This document shows, in pieces, positions 31,792 to 48,700 of a DNA stretch of 64,000 nucleotides; within the stretch, counting starts at the first letter, position 1, and the number at the start of each line of letters is the position of its first letter. Source of the DNA: Sycon ciliatum (Eukaryota; Porifera; Calcarea; Leucosolenida; Sycettidae); the NCBI RefSeq assembly GCF_964019385.1, contig NC_088644.1, positions 17,730,358 to 17,794,357 on the forward strand, read 5' to 3'. The translations under genes and the position numbers were made by a program. Under the pieces are notes generated by a model, which was given only the letters and a program-made list of their open reading frames with translations, searched no databases and had not been told where the DNA came from.

Positions 31792-32816
31792 CCACCACCA
31801 CCACCACCACCACCACCACCACCACCACCACCACCACCACCACCAACAACAACAGCAACAACAGCTCTTATAATGTGTGTGCCTACTGTGATCAGTTCCA
31901 AACTATCAATACGAATAGACTTACACATTATCACCACGGACAATGTACAACCCTAACGTGACTTGTTCCACGCCTGCTCCGGCAGAGAATACTCGCTCAT
32001 GGCTGTCATCAAGGATCAAGTTTATCGTCTGGTCAAAACCCTTCAGAACACCCTGAACAAAAGGGCAAAGACAACACAGAAAACTCACGTAAAACACACA
32101 AACGTCAATAACTCAGCAGAGAAGACATCAAGAAATGCAGCATAAGTGCCACAATGCCCCCCCCCCCCCCCCCCGACACAACATAAGGCGCTTTCGATTA
32201 CACATTTGGGCCCGGGTTTTATAATTCTCGAATGAACAGCATGACCGGATTGCGGCCATGTAAACGAACGACTACACGTAAAAGTCGTAAAAGGGGATCA
32301 CGTGGGATCCCGTGCATCCTCGCACGTACGTGGACCTAGCAGGGCGTTATACGTCGAGTGCGTCAATTCTGGAATTAGCAATTCCTCCCTCTCTTCAGAA
32401 TTGACGGAATTGGAATTGCCGACGGAATTTGGGTAATCGAATGGTGCATTCACCATAACTAATTCTAGAATTGACCGAAATGTGTGTAATCGAACGTGCC
32501 CATAGTGTGCTATTGTACATGCCTCATAAAAGGTGTGGTGTACCATTCACAAGCTGAAGCATAATGACATGTACTAGCATATGTGCCCATGAAAGCCTCA
32601 GAGAACTAATGGTATACCAAAGAACAAAGGACAATGAGTCTCAGAAATAAGACAACCCTCCATACTAAAAGTGAAACCCTTGTTGCATTTGGTAACGAGA
32701 ACTTGACCAAAGCTTCAGTTTTCAAGTAGTAGACTACCAAACGACTGCCCTCATCCGGTTTCACCGCAAACTTACAAAGATAACCCGGCCATCTGCTGTG
32801 ATGATGGAAACAGTGT
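29103..32816 (-). CDS. LSM8: U6 snRNA-associated Sm-like protein LSm8 (first coding exon not found)
   Basis: LSm8 replaces LSm1 in the nuclear LSm2-8 ring that binds the 3' oligo(U) of U6 snRNA and supports splicing. Three coding exons are seen on the minus strand: 32816-32776 (TVSIITADGRVIF), 32052-31925 (GVLKGFDQTINLILDDSHER through LGLYIVRGDN) and 29193-29103 (AVIGEVDDGVDSELDLSAI to HADPLSSVVH and stop). All junctions are GT-AG and phases match. They cover the Sm1 motif, the Sm2 motif (IVRGDN) and the LSm8-specific tail that ends, as in human, in an ADPL(N/S)SV(A/V)H pattern. The exon for the N-terminal helix (about 12 residues, ending in a one-base split codon) should lie between 32817 and about 34100 and was not located. 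The gene is divergent from the ARF gene. Confidence 0.95.
29269..29675. mobile_element. Harbinger-like MITE in LSM8 3' flank (TAA duplication)
   Basis: Terminal inverted repeats of about 35 bp, AGCGGGATTCACAGAAGCTT then TTTTGCGATGCGAC, with TAA on both sides (29266-29268 and 29676-29678). The interior is rich in GCGATGCGAC motifs. It lies inside the last LSM8 intron. Confidence 0.85.
29701..29736. repeat. Perfect 36-bp palindrome of the CAAGAGTACATAACC family
   Basis: ACAAAGAGTACATAACCA is followed directly by its exact reverse complement, with no loop. It is the most regular copy of the family. Confidence 0.95.
29949..30071. mobile_element. MITE end, TACCGTATCTCTCC family
   Basis: TACCGTATCTCTCCCCCGAA followed by TATAAGTCACACC matches the terminal repeat of 35679-35873. 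The phrase CTCGATTGTAAGTCGCA is also shared. The right end is replaced by the foldback arm that follows. Confidence 0.65.
30072..30550. mobile_element. Foldback transposon copy C, one arm only
   Basis: This matches the left arm of the elements at 293-1179 and 53927-54416, from AAATCAAATTTTCACCAGTT to the CAGGCTAGTAAGTTG region. It lacks the outermost AGGGGAAGTTAAGG and the opposite arm. The last part repeats GGCTAGTAAGTTG. Confidence 0.85.
30930..31450. mobile_element. MITE family 'GGACCAAGGAACTACAAG', copy 3, with a nested MITE
   Basis: The left end is GAAGAAATGAGGACCAAGGA then ACTACAAGTTACGCTATAA; the right end is the degraded complement TAGTTCATTGGTCCTCATTT. Between them, 30983-31190 is a separate inverted-repeat element with ends TACTGTATAAGTAC and TTTCGTTCG-type subterminals, so one MITE has inserted in another. 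Confidence 0.75.
31715..31862. repeat. (CAA)n(CAC)n microsatellite
   Basis: CAA triplets pass into about 19 CAC triplets and back to CAA. It lies in the LSM8 intron, about 60 bp after the donor of the second known exon. The poly-Val/Gly/Leu frames are artefacts. Confidence 0.97.
32186..32500. mobile_element. MITE with GGCGCTTTCGATTACACATT ends
   Basis: The left end GGCGCTTTCGATTACACATT matches the complement of the right end (ATGTGTGTAATCGAACGTGCC) with mismatches. CATA is adjacent to both ends, but the exact duplication is unclear. GAATTG/CAATTC motifs repeat inside. It is in an LSM8 intron next to a C17 run at 32157-32174. Confidence 0.65.
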
Positions 32817-34215
32817 CTGGAAAAATCTTGGTGAAGGATAAAACAGTGATTCATGTTGCATTTGGTCTGTACACAACTATCAATGCATGTACACACCATG
32901 AGCTTACACCATTCTGCAGTCAACTGAGTGCAGCACAAACCCTGCTCTATATCAAGACTGTATAATACTAGTAGTCTGGCACCGGGACTAGGTCTTCTTG
33001 TATCCCTAACATCAGCACCATGTTACTGGGTTTCTCTACTACGAAGAAGTTCAATTATAAAATAATGAGTTTCTACAGGTGCACAGTTCAGCTTTTCCAC
33101 ACCGAAGAAAGGCATTGAGATTGCTGTGAAGACAAGGTACAGATTGAAACTAATATCGATTCGACAGCATCCGGAGAACGTGGGATGAATAAATTGAATA
33201 ATCCACCAAGACACAAACATCCACCAAGGTCATTTAAAATACACCATGGCCAGCTTTACACAGTCCATTACATTGAGCATGAAGACCAACTTGGCAAACT
33301 CTGAGTTGTTGATATCTCACAGAATGTAAGAACGTGATACTCGGAAGCGACGTTCATACTTTATCTTTAATATTGAAAAATTCAACATGTGCTAGTATTG
33401 CAAATATCTTGCCATTAAGTCCGGTACATCAAGAGTCCATGAACCCCATTCAGGGCATGAATTCTTCAATTCATGCACCAGGATTGTTTCGTGCTAATGT
33501 CACCACAAGTCCCCTGGACGGGGAACATGGCAATGCATTTTCTATGAGATTCTATTTGAAAATTCTACAGAGCACACAATGAGATGAGTTTTCACAGTGT
33601 GAGACAATCCAGAAAAAGCCAGCAGGATGTATCTATACTAAGTAGAATGGATACGATTCACAAACGAATCCAGGCCTGACATGGCAGTTTCTTTGAGTTC
33701 CACAGCAGCACAGACAGTTCTTACTTCAAAACAGCCGACTTTACTTCTAAACTAAAGGCGAAGATAACGTTAACTTTGTTTTATCTCAAAGCATGGTTCC
33801 AACAATAGCTAAAGTTGTAGACTGCTGCATGCAATACCCTCAAATCTGTGGACAAGACAATTGTTGATTTTACATCAGAAAATTACATAAGAAAATTTGA
33901 ATTTATTTTTCTCCTTGAAAAAGCTTGATTTGACGTCGGCTTTCAGACGCCATCGCGAGTTGCTGTGGTTACAAAACGCATGCGCACTTTGCCCTGCCAA
34001 CGTGGAACCGCGATCGTTGATACGCGGCGCTGATCGCTGGATCAGGAGCCGAGCGGTAGATTTTTTGTTTTGGCTTTTCCATACTGAACAGCAGATCAGA
34101 CCCACTCGTACTTGTTTGGGGATCCATTGTGTTATTCAACTATTTTGTGAGTTTCGAAGTCTTGTTCAAAGCTAGAGTGGAATAGTCTTGACGGGGACTT
34201 GAACGCTCATCGACA
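32817..34215. other. Divergent LSM8/ARF upstream region
   Basis: The stretch holds the missing first LSM8 exon and the promoters of both genes. A less A/T-rich segment at 33940-34070 (GCGCATGCGCACTTT near 33977, CGCGATCG near 34009) is the best candidate for a shared promoter. There is a degenerate CAAGAGTCCATGAACCCC palindrome copy at 33431-33475. No other gene was seen. Confidence 0.4.
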
Positions 34216-40317
<6,102 letters not shown>

Positions 40318-41263
40318 AGGGTATTTTCTGACATCTTCCAATATTTGTACATATAGTGTGGTTCCTTATCGTTGTGATTGGCTGGCCTCCATTTTTTGTG
40401 TCTAGTATCTGTTTCTACTCCTTGGCTATGAAATAATATTTAGCTGTTGATAAAGACTATGCGGAGAGGTACACCATAGTTCTCCCTCACTTCTCTGTTT
40501 TAGTAGCCATGTAAAACCGCGCCTACAAATTTCAAGAATCATGGCATGCATCAACTTTTTTTCCTAATTTTCACCACTTTGTTTATATCATCCATGTAAT
40601 TTAAAAAGTGAGAGCTTGCGCAATTTCGTCTTTAATTTGCTTACAGATTTCTATTCTGTGTCTTATGCGTGAGCATCGTGTGTGCATGTTGTTTGCAGTC
40701 GCATGATAGAATATAGAAAGAGAGAGCATTTTTATGCGGTGTACTGATGCCTTGGGATTCTTTTGTGCTATTTCTGCTGTGTGCAAACTGCAAAGTGGAG
40801 GGGGATACCAAATTTTCAGTCGCATGTCCGCTGTCGCAGAATGTGACCAAAGTGCAACTTTTGCGACCGATGTGTGACTGTGACTGTAACATGCACTTTG
40901 ACGGGCAATGGGCCTACAATGTACGGTACATGCCTGGGGCTATCATTTGAATGTTGTTGTTGGTTTGTTGTCTTTGGTGTTGGTGGTGTTGTTTCAACTA
41001 ATTACTTGTTTGTAAACTGTACTATGAAGATGTCGGAATCGGTGCAAGTACAATAATGATAATCTGCCCATGTGCAAATCATCTCCACTGTGTTTCGCAG
41101 TTAGAGCACCAGAATGTTTTTGTTGAGTACGATTACGTACACAATCATGTACTTAGCTACCACTAGTATTCATGTTTTGATTTGGCATTTACCATGTAGT
41201 CTGTGTTACAGTGTACCATTAACGTTGGCGGTGTGCGAATTTATTTCAAATTATTTGCTCTGG
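40318..41263. other. ARF 3' flank, no gene seen
   Basis: This contains the ARF 3' UTR. No canonical AATAAA was noticed close to the stop; AATAAT occurs near 40432. No other coding exon was recognised. Confidence 0.4.
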
Positions 41264-41512
41264 CAAGAGTCCATAATAAGGTATAACCCCATGCCCATGG
41301 TTATGTGCTTTTGCTACCAGGTAGATTTACGTATGATCAGGGGCGTAGCAGCCGGTCCGGCTTTGGCCGGACCACTTTTTCGCCCGACCACGACCACCAT
41401 AGTAAAACAATGCCAGAAGTGCCCAGAATGCAGGATTTTGCACCCTAATTTCAAAAAAATTCCGCGGGGGCATCCCCCCGGACCACCGCCAACGGCGGTG
41501 CCACGCGCCTGA
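41264..41512. repeat. Imperfect palindrome and a transposon end fragment
   Basis: 41264-41313 is a diverged CAAGAGTCCATAA..CCATGGTTATGTGCTTTTG copy of the palindrome family. From 41338, AGGGGCGTAGCAGCC leads to a segment ending CCGCGGGGGCATCCCCCCGG, the kind of GC-rich terminal piece left by decayed DNA transposons. It cannot be classified. Confidence 0.5.
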
Positions 41513-41632
41513 TGATGATGATCACAATGTGGAAGACACACTTACCGGTACCATACTTGGTAAACTATTAATATTATAATTATCGATCATGCAAGACTTA
41601 TCTGGGAGCTGGCAATCGTCAAAAGTAGCATA

Positions 41633-42130
41633 CAGTCTGTATCGGCTATAGCGTACCCTTTTGATTTCCGTGATTTTATCACTATAACCGATGCATCACT
41701 ATATGCGATATGATCGATTTTTTTCGAGCGACACATGAAAGGCAAGGGAATACTTCCAGCATGGCGTTTTGACAAATGAGCATGCTGCATAGTTGACAGT
41801 GCCCGCATTTCCATAAAAAATTCTGTTATGTACATGTACATGTGTCACTATCAAAATAAGCAACGTGAAGAAAGTAAAAAAAATAGGGCCTTTGATATTA
41901 TTGCAACATGTATTTTAAAGTTATCACTATAGCCGATTATAATGTAGTGTGTTATGCATGTTTTGATTCTATGTTGCCATCATAATATCCGATATATCAT
42001 TACATCCGATAATATTGGTTATAGTGATATTTGTACTGGATAAAATACGTTTTGCTTTTGATATTTCGTACCAATATCACTGTAGCCGATATATTCTTAT
42101 ATCCGGTCACTCTATAGCCGATACAGACTG
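41633..42130. mobile_element. Mariner-type MITE family 2, copy 2 (498 bp)
   Basis: The same CAGTCTGTATCGGCTATAG ends and TA flanks as 34917-35424, inserted in the opposite orientation. The two copies are nearly identical over most of their length. Confidence 0.92.
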
Positions 42131-42164
42131 TACTGGTATGCATTTATGATACTGTGGATAATAC

Positions 42165-42243
42165 CAAGAGTACATAACCCCAGGGGTTATGTACTCTTGA
42201 TAATACCAAGACTAGCAAGACTGCCAAGAGTATAATACTCTTG
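42165..42243. repeat. Two palindromes of the CAAGAGTACATAACC family
   Basis: 42165-42199 has CAAGAGTACATAACCCC and its full complement around a single A. 42225-42243 is a minimal 19-bp version, CAAGAGTATAATACTCTTG. GATAATACCAAGA flanks the first on both sides. Confidence 0.9.
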
Positions 42244-42729
42244 ACTTGAGCATTGTACTTTGTAGTACAAAAATCATGTACGTATGCTGTCCACAAAATA
42301 CTGTATCAGGCACAGACTTTTTTTGAGGTCATGCAAGTAGATTTCTTTTGTTTTTCATTTTGACTCTTGTCATTTGAACTCACTCCAATCATCCTCACTC
42401 GTTTTATATTGTTGCTGTGTCAGACTCGGTGTAAAGTTGGTAACGTCCTCCGACTTATTGCAAAGCAAACAACGAAACGAGCACAGAACTTTGTTAGATC
42501 GAAGAGAACTAGAAATGAAAAAACTGAGATTTCTAAATTACGAGTGCCCACTCTGAAGCTATCTCGCATGCTCGCATTCCCTACCCTGGGCCTGCTGCAG
42601 CTGCCACCTGCTCTGAGAAATAGTTATAAGCAGTACCAAGTTCTATAAAGCCGAAGGAGAATAATGGAGTAGTGTCTGTAACTCTAACACCTTCATTTCT
42701 GAGGTTCAGGTCCAGTTCCTTCACACAGC

Positions 42730-45700
42730 ATGAGTGCTAGAGGTGAACCTCCAAGGAAGAAGGTATGTCGGGAGATAACCACTGCATCCAAAGCAATGGA
42801 AGAATGCAAGCAATATCGAATGACAGAACGACATTCTCTCCTGGCGCTGCATTCAATGAAGGAGATGTGGCAACGTGGCGAGCTTTGTGATTTAACTCTA
42901 CTTGTGGGTGCTAGAACGTTTTCAGTACACCGAGTTGTAATGGCTGGCAGTATTCCCTTTCTGCGTGCTATGCTGTGCTCTGGGATGAAAGAAAGTCGAC
43001 AACAGGAAGTCCGCCTGCATGAGGTGGATGAGGAGTCCATGGAAGTCATCGTCAACTTCTGCTATACTGGAGAGCTTGATGTTGGAATTGAGAGTGTATA
43101 TCCTCTTGTTGCTGCTGCTAACCTGTTGCAAATGGATGAAGTTCGAGATGCCTGCTGTCTGTTCTTGAAGTCCCGTCTCTCCCCTGACAACTGTATTAGC
43201 ACACATTGCTTTGCAGACACACATGGCTTCCTGGAGCTTCTTGCGGCTGCTGATAACTTTGCCTGTAAGAATTTTGATGCCGTTGTTGCGTCCGAGGAGT
43301 TTCTTTCATGTGATGTTGATGCCGTCACTCGCCTACTCGATAGTGAAGTTGTGCAAGTGCCATCCGAGGAGAGAATATATCATGCATTGATCATGTGGAT
43401 CGAGGCTGACCGAGCTGGTCGGTCCAAACACGTCCTCGACCTGCTACGCTGTATCAGATTCCCCAGCCTCTCTCGGAGCTTCATCGAGTCCAGCATTATT
43501 CCATCCGAGCTTATCAAATCCACTCCAAACTGTGAGGCATTCTTTCAAGGTGTTCTAGCTGCTCATATGAATCCTCACACTAAGGTGAGTGATCTGTGCA
43601 CATGTGGTGAGAGAAGTGTTTTTTTAATTTAATATCAGGCCACCTGGCTAGCCTTACGACACACTAGCATCATAATCACTCACACTGCAATAGTGTCATG
43701 TGCTAGTTTGTGCATTTTTTACAAACTTTTCAAGTAGGGTATACATGATTTTTTTAAGCACACGTAGTGTACAAAATTAATGATCTGCACTACTACAGGA
43801 TATACAGTGGTGACAAGCGAACTTTGACCTCATGTTGTGTTGCGGGGTTAGCTTGCCACTGCTGTGTAAGTCGTGTGTGGGCAATTCTCAGGTGCAACCT
43901 TGAAAGCGATAAGAACTGTTGTGCACTTACATGCAGATGTAGCAGCAGTCTTCCTGGTTGCCACTCATGGCCGGACCATAGTTATTTTGTAATTTTGTAT
44001 TGGTTTTGTTGTTTGTCAGTTGTCCATGACAACTGAGACCACCGGTCATTTTAACCTTCATGCCGCAGTTCTCATTCTTCAGCTTCAATAGATGCGTTCC
44101 AACTCTCTTTTGTAGCTTGTACATGATCACAACATTCTTCATTGATGATGGAGCTGTAGAAGTGTTTCTAAGTACAGTCAACTTTGCGTATAACGACACT
44201 CGGCGGGGCATCAAAAAAGTGTCCTTATTCGCGAAGTGTCGTTATACCCGAAGTCCCATTATGTATTACAGTTGGATGTGACTTTGCTCTGGGCATGGAA
44301 ATTCTGTCGTTATTCGCGAATTGTCGTTATATCCGCAGTTGTTATTAGCGAAGTTGACTGTACATTATCTTGGCTGCATTTCGAAGGACATATTGACTAT
44401 TGACTATTGACTATTGAGCATGTTTCTGTTTTTTTGTTCTTCTCTTTTTTTCTACTATGATAGGTTCGCCTGCCACCCGTTGCAGTCTATGTTGTTGGCG
44501 GCAGGAATGCCACCCACTGCTTGGATTCGTGTGAGCGTTACGATCCATGCAATAACACTTGGAATGCTATTGGCTCAATGAAGCAGGTGAGCTTGATAGT
44601 TCAAGTGAAAAGTTAGAGCTTCTTTCATTCAAAGGCAACTGTCACCGCAATTTTTCTTTGCCTAACTTTGTACTTTTGAGATTGCTAATCACGATGGTAA
44701 CGTCGTTTTCTTCTGAGACGATTAATAGGCTGTCAAAACTCCAAGCAAAGGTGTCCAAAATTATCCTGAAGTACAGCGTGATTTCACGCTCAACTTGCCC
44801 TTCGCGCATATCTTCATGGTCTCGGCGAAGCAAGTCACATCTGGTGTGCTGTATGGTCAGTCAGTATGACATCATTTCTCTATTTGTCGTCACTGTCTCT
44901 ATATAGCTTTTTCCGTACGCAACTTCGCTATATGGTGCCAAAATTTGGAGTCATACAGAGAAAGTCTCAACCTGAGTGGAGATATAATTATAGGGAAAGT
45001 TGCGTCTGGAGTTATATAGAGAATGACCTGGAGTTATATAGAGAATGACCTGGAGTTATATAGAGAAAGTCGCAGTGAAGTCATATAGGCACAAAGTAAA
45101 CAGATGATGACATAAAGTCTCAACCTGAGTGGAGATATACCGTACTTCCGCACATATAAGCGCATGTACTTACGTCCGGGCATAAGCGCATGTGCTTATA
45201 TGTGAACACTTGGTGAAACATCCAGGAGCTGAATATACCACTAAGCAGTGTGATAACACCATTGTTATGACACAGACAGACCTTTATTGCACATATAAGC
45301 GCATGGGCTTCTACCCGAACAAGTTTACACAGCCAAACATTTGCAGCAAATTTTCGCTTATAAGCGCATACGCTTATATGTGGGGAAGTACGGTATAGGG
45401 AAAGTCGCGTCTGGAGCTATATAGAGAAACGGTCGCAGTGAAGCCATATAGGCACGACGTAAACAGGTGATGACATATAGAGGAGTGAACACATATAGAG
45501 AGCTTGTGGACTACTGAGTGCTACATACCGTACTGGCAATATATGTTGCCGCGTAACGCGTAACGCAGGGGGGTGCGGCGTAACGCGCGACCAGGCTAGT
45601 GCGACAAATTTTCGTTGAGTTCGTAACGCGCGTCCGGCGGGGTGCGGCGATCTTTTCATTGCAGTTTGCACTGCAAAAAAAGGCTGAAAACTGTGAAAGC

Positions 45701-48700
45701 ACGTGTACCGCGTGGTGAAAAGTTCAAAACTGGACGCAGCAGGAAGTCCTGACACTCGAAGGCGCATCATTCAGTGGTTGGCGATCTCAATGGTTTCTTC
45801 TTTCCCGAGGTCGTTTTGCGAAGAAGAGCGATGTGTTTACCAGTTTCCTTGTGACAATGCAGAAGTCTCTATTCGCCTTCGGCGTGAAGAAAATCACGCC
45901 CAAGCATCATTCAGTGGTTGGCGATCTCAATGGTTTCTTCTTTCCCGGGGTCGTCACAAGTTTGCGAAGAAGAGCGATGTGTTTACCAGTTTCCTTGTGA
46001 CAATGCAGAAGTCTCTATTCGCCTTCGGCGTGAAGAAAATCACGCCCAAGGAAAGTGAAAAAGGAAAGGATGAGGAGAGAAAGGAGACGAAAAACAGGAT
46101 TGCTGCTGATGGTGCAAAGAAAGTTTTAGTGAAGCAGAAGAAAGTTCGTGAGCAAACGAGAAAGCGTGTTCGTCGGCACCGCCAAAAGGCCCAAGCATCA
46201 TTCAGTGGTTGGCGATCTCAATGGTTTCTTCTTTCCCGAGGTCGTTTTGCGAAGAAGAGCGATGTGTTTACCAGTTTCCTTGTGACAATGCAGAAGTCTC
46301 TCAATGCAAAAAAAAAAGGACTGCGGCAATATAGAAACCTGTGTAACGGCTCCTGTGCGACTTTGCATGTAACGCCCTGCGTGCGGCAAACATGTGCCAA
46401 TGTAACGCTTCATGGCCTCACTGCGGCAACATATATTGCCAGTACGGTATATATTTCCCTTAGCTATGCGCTAGCCAGGGGTTGTTAGGCAGGGTTGAGA
46501 GACCGCTGCATTATGCCTTAGACGAGGTGCGGTTGGGGCAGCGGACCTTAACCTCTTTAGCACGACGCTACCTGACCGCACCCCACGTCAACACCTGTAA
46601 AAGTCGCATTTTCCCATGAAAGTACTAGCTGTTCAAGGATCGATAACTTTGCCTTCTCTCGGACGATTTCCACGATCTTGAGCTTCCTGGAAAGGTCTTG
46701 AGACGAGGAACAAACCCAGCTCAGAGCGAAACCAAAACCTCGTGCTACAGTCTGGCAAACTTCATCCACGCGCTCGACAGACTTGAGCACGGCCAAGATT
46801 AAACGAGCTCAAATATTGAGCTGCCACTTCGGTCTCCTTGCTCATATCGAGCTCATATTTTTTGTGAGGACTCACGAGATCCACTACCATCATTTGAATC
46901 TGGTTTCTATGGCAGCAGGTGGCGCAAAATGATCCAAAATGGAAAATACGCGTTCTGCAAGACTCCGCAAAAAATCTACTTGAAATTTGCCGTGTCGAGT
47001 TGCATACCTCAACAAGCGGTAGTCGTATCGCTTCGGCGATTGTTTCTATCCCCAGCTGAGAGTTTTCTCTTGCAGATACATGTTTCGATTGTGAGAATCG
47101 ACCTAGTATTGACTGAGTTACGATAGTTTGAACAAACTACTATGGACTCGACACGGACCCACGACTATAAGATGCAGGTTCACTGTACAGTGTCGTACTA
47201 GTACGACGGGCGTTAGACACACAACTCGTGTGCGTCGTACTAGTACGACGCTCGCGCTAAAGAGGTTAACAGGAGGTGAACACTTTGTGTGTGCTGCCAT
47301 CCTTTCGGTGGCCATTTGGGGCTTTAAAGCGCCATTCTCTTGCAGTGACCTCTGGAGGCCAGAAATGTGGGCCGAGGGCTGCTTCCTTGTGTTCCGCTGG
47401 AATGACGACGTGGGAGAATGCCACTCCAGAATACTTGGTTTCGGAGACTGAGCATTTTATCACTTGTATTTCTCGTCTTGTACACCACTTGGCGATTGAG
47501 TCGGAGGAGCATCCACTCTTTACATTGCCCGAATATAGGGCGCAACACTTCGTGAGGGACCCTCCTGACAGCTGTTCCGAGGGCTTTGGTCAGCTCTCGT
47601 AGTACGATGTGACTCGTGTTGAGGGACGGTGGTCTCAGTACGTGTGTCGTATGCCTTATTTGGTCCCGGGTGCCCAGCCTGTACTGTGATGCTGTACAGT
47701 GATGGGGGATGATGGGTCCCGTTTTTGGCGGGGATGATGGGTGCCGTTTTTGGCGGGCCTGTTTTCAGTCTGGGTTGCATTAGGTGATGTGGATAGGTTC
47801 TGGGGTTGTACGCAGATAGCAGGTTGGGCCGTTTTTAAAAAGAGCTCCAGCCGGGTGCAGGGTGGTGGCTCTGCAAACTGTCATGGGGTACAGACAATGC
47901 ACGAGCGTGTGTGGGCAGGCGTGTGTTTACCGCCATATTGCCAGGTGTGTCTTTACCACCATATTTATCAACCATAAGTACAGCTGCTGTGGTGTCTTCA
48001 ATTTCATTCTCTCGAGTCAAGCTCCGTATGAAGACATCCAAGAAGAAGATTGCCCGATGAGTCCAGCGGGGACGAAACGTACGTCGCAATCGAGCTATGT
48101 CGTTGCTGTGTCATCATCTATGTGCCATGCGCTACTTAATGTACCAGCCTGCTATGCCGGATACCACCAGCCATGCATCGACCAGGCGCCAGGCGCGAAC
48201 TGATGGTGGTGGTGGTGAGAAGGAGAGCTCTGTGCCAGAACTTTGCAGCCTAGAGAGCGTGTGTGGGCAGGCGTGTGTTTACCGCCATATTGCCAGGTGT
48301 GTCTTTACCACCATATTTATCAACCATTGATCAAGGATAGCTTCTTGGTGAGACAACTGACCTGGTCTACTAGGCTAGTCAGTGTGTCAGACTGCGACTT
48401 ACTGCCGCAGGTCCAGTGAGATCCTACGCCAGCGTCCCGCAGCGCACAGACAAGTTCCGGTCTTCCGAGGCCATCGCATCCAGCAATACCCTGTTGCCGT
48501 CCCAGCTCTCTCAGTCTGTCAAAGCCGAGCAGGGCTAGGTCTATTTCAACATTCATCTTCGTTTCCGTGAATCCACGGGAGCCAAGGGCTCACTGAACTA
48601 CGAAAAGAGTCAAAATCTCACGTTTGGGCGGAGCGCCAAAAACTGCATCCGCATGCAAAAGCCTTCAGTTGAATTTCATCCTGTCTTGGTTTTCCAGTGG

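Noticed and set aside
47903-48327. LTR retrotransposon with 73-bp LTRs
   Set aside because: Repeats are too short, the space between is only 279 bp, and there is no primer site or coding body.
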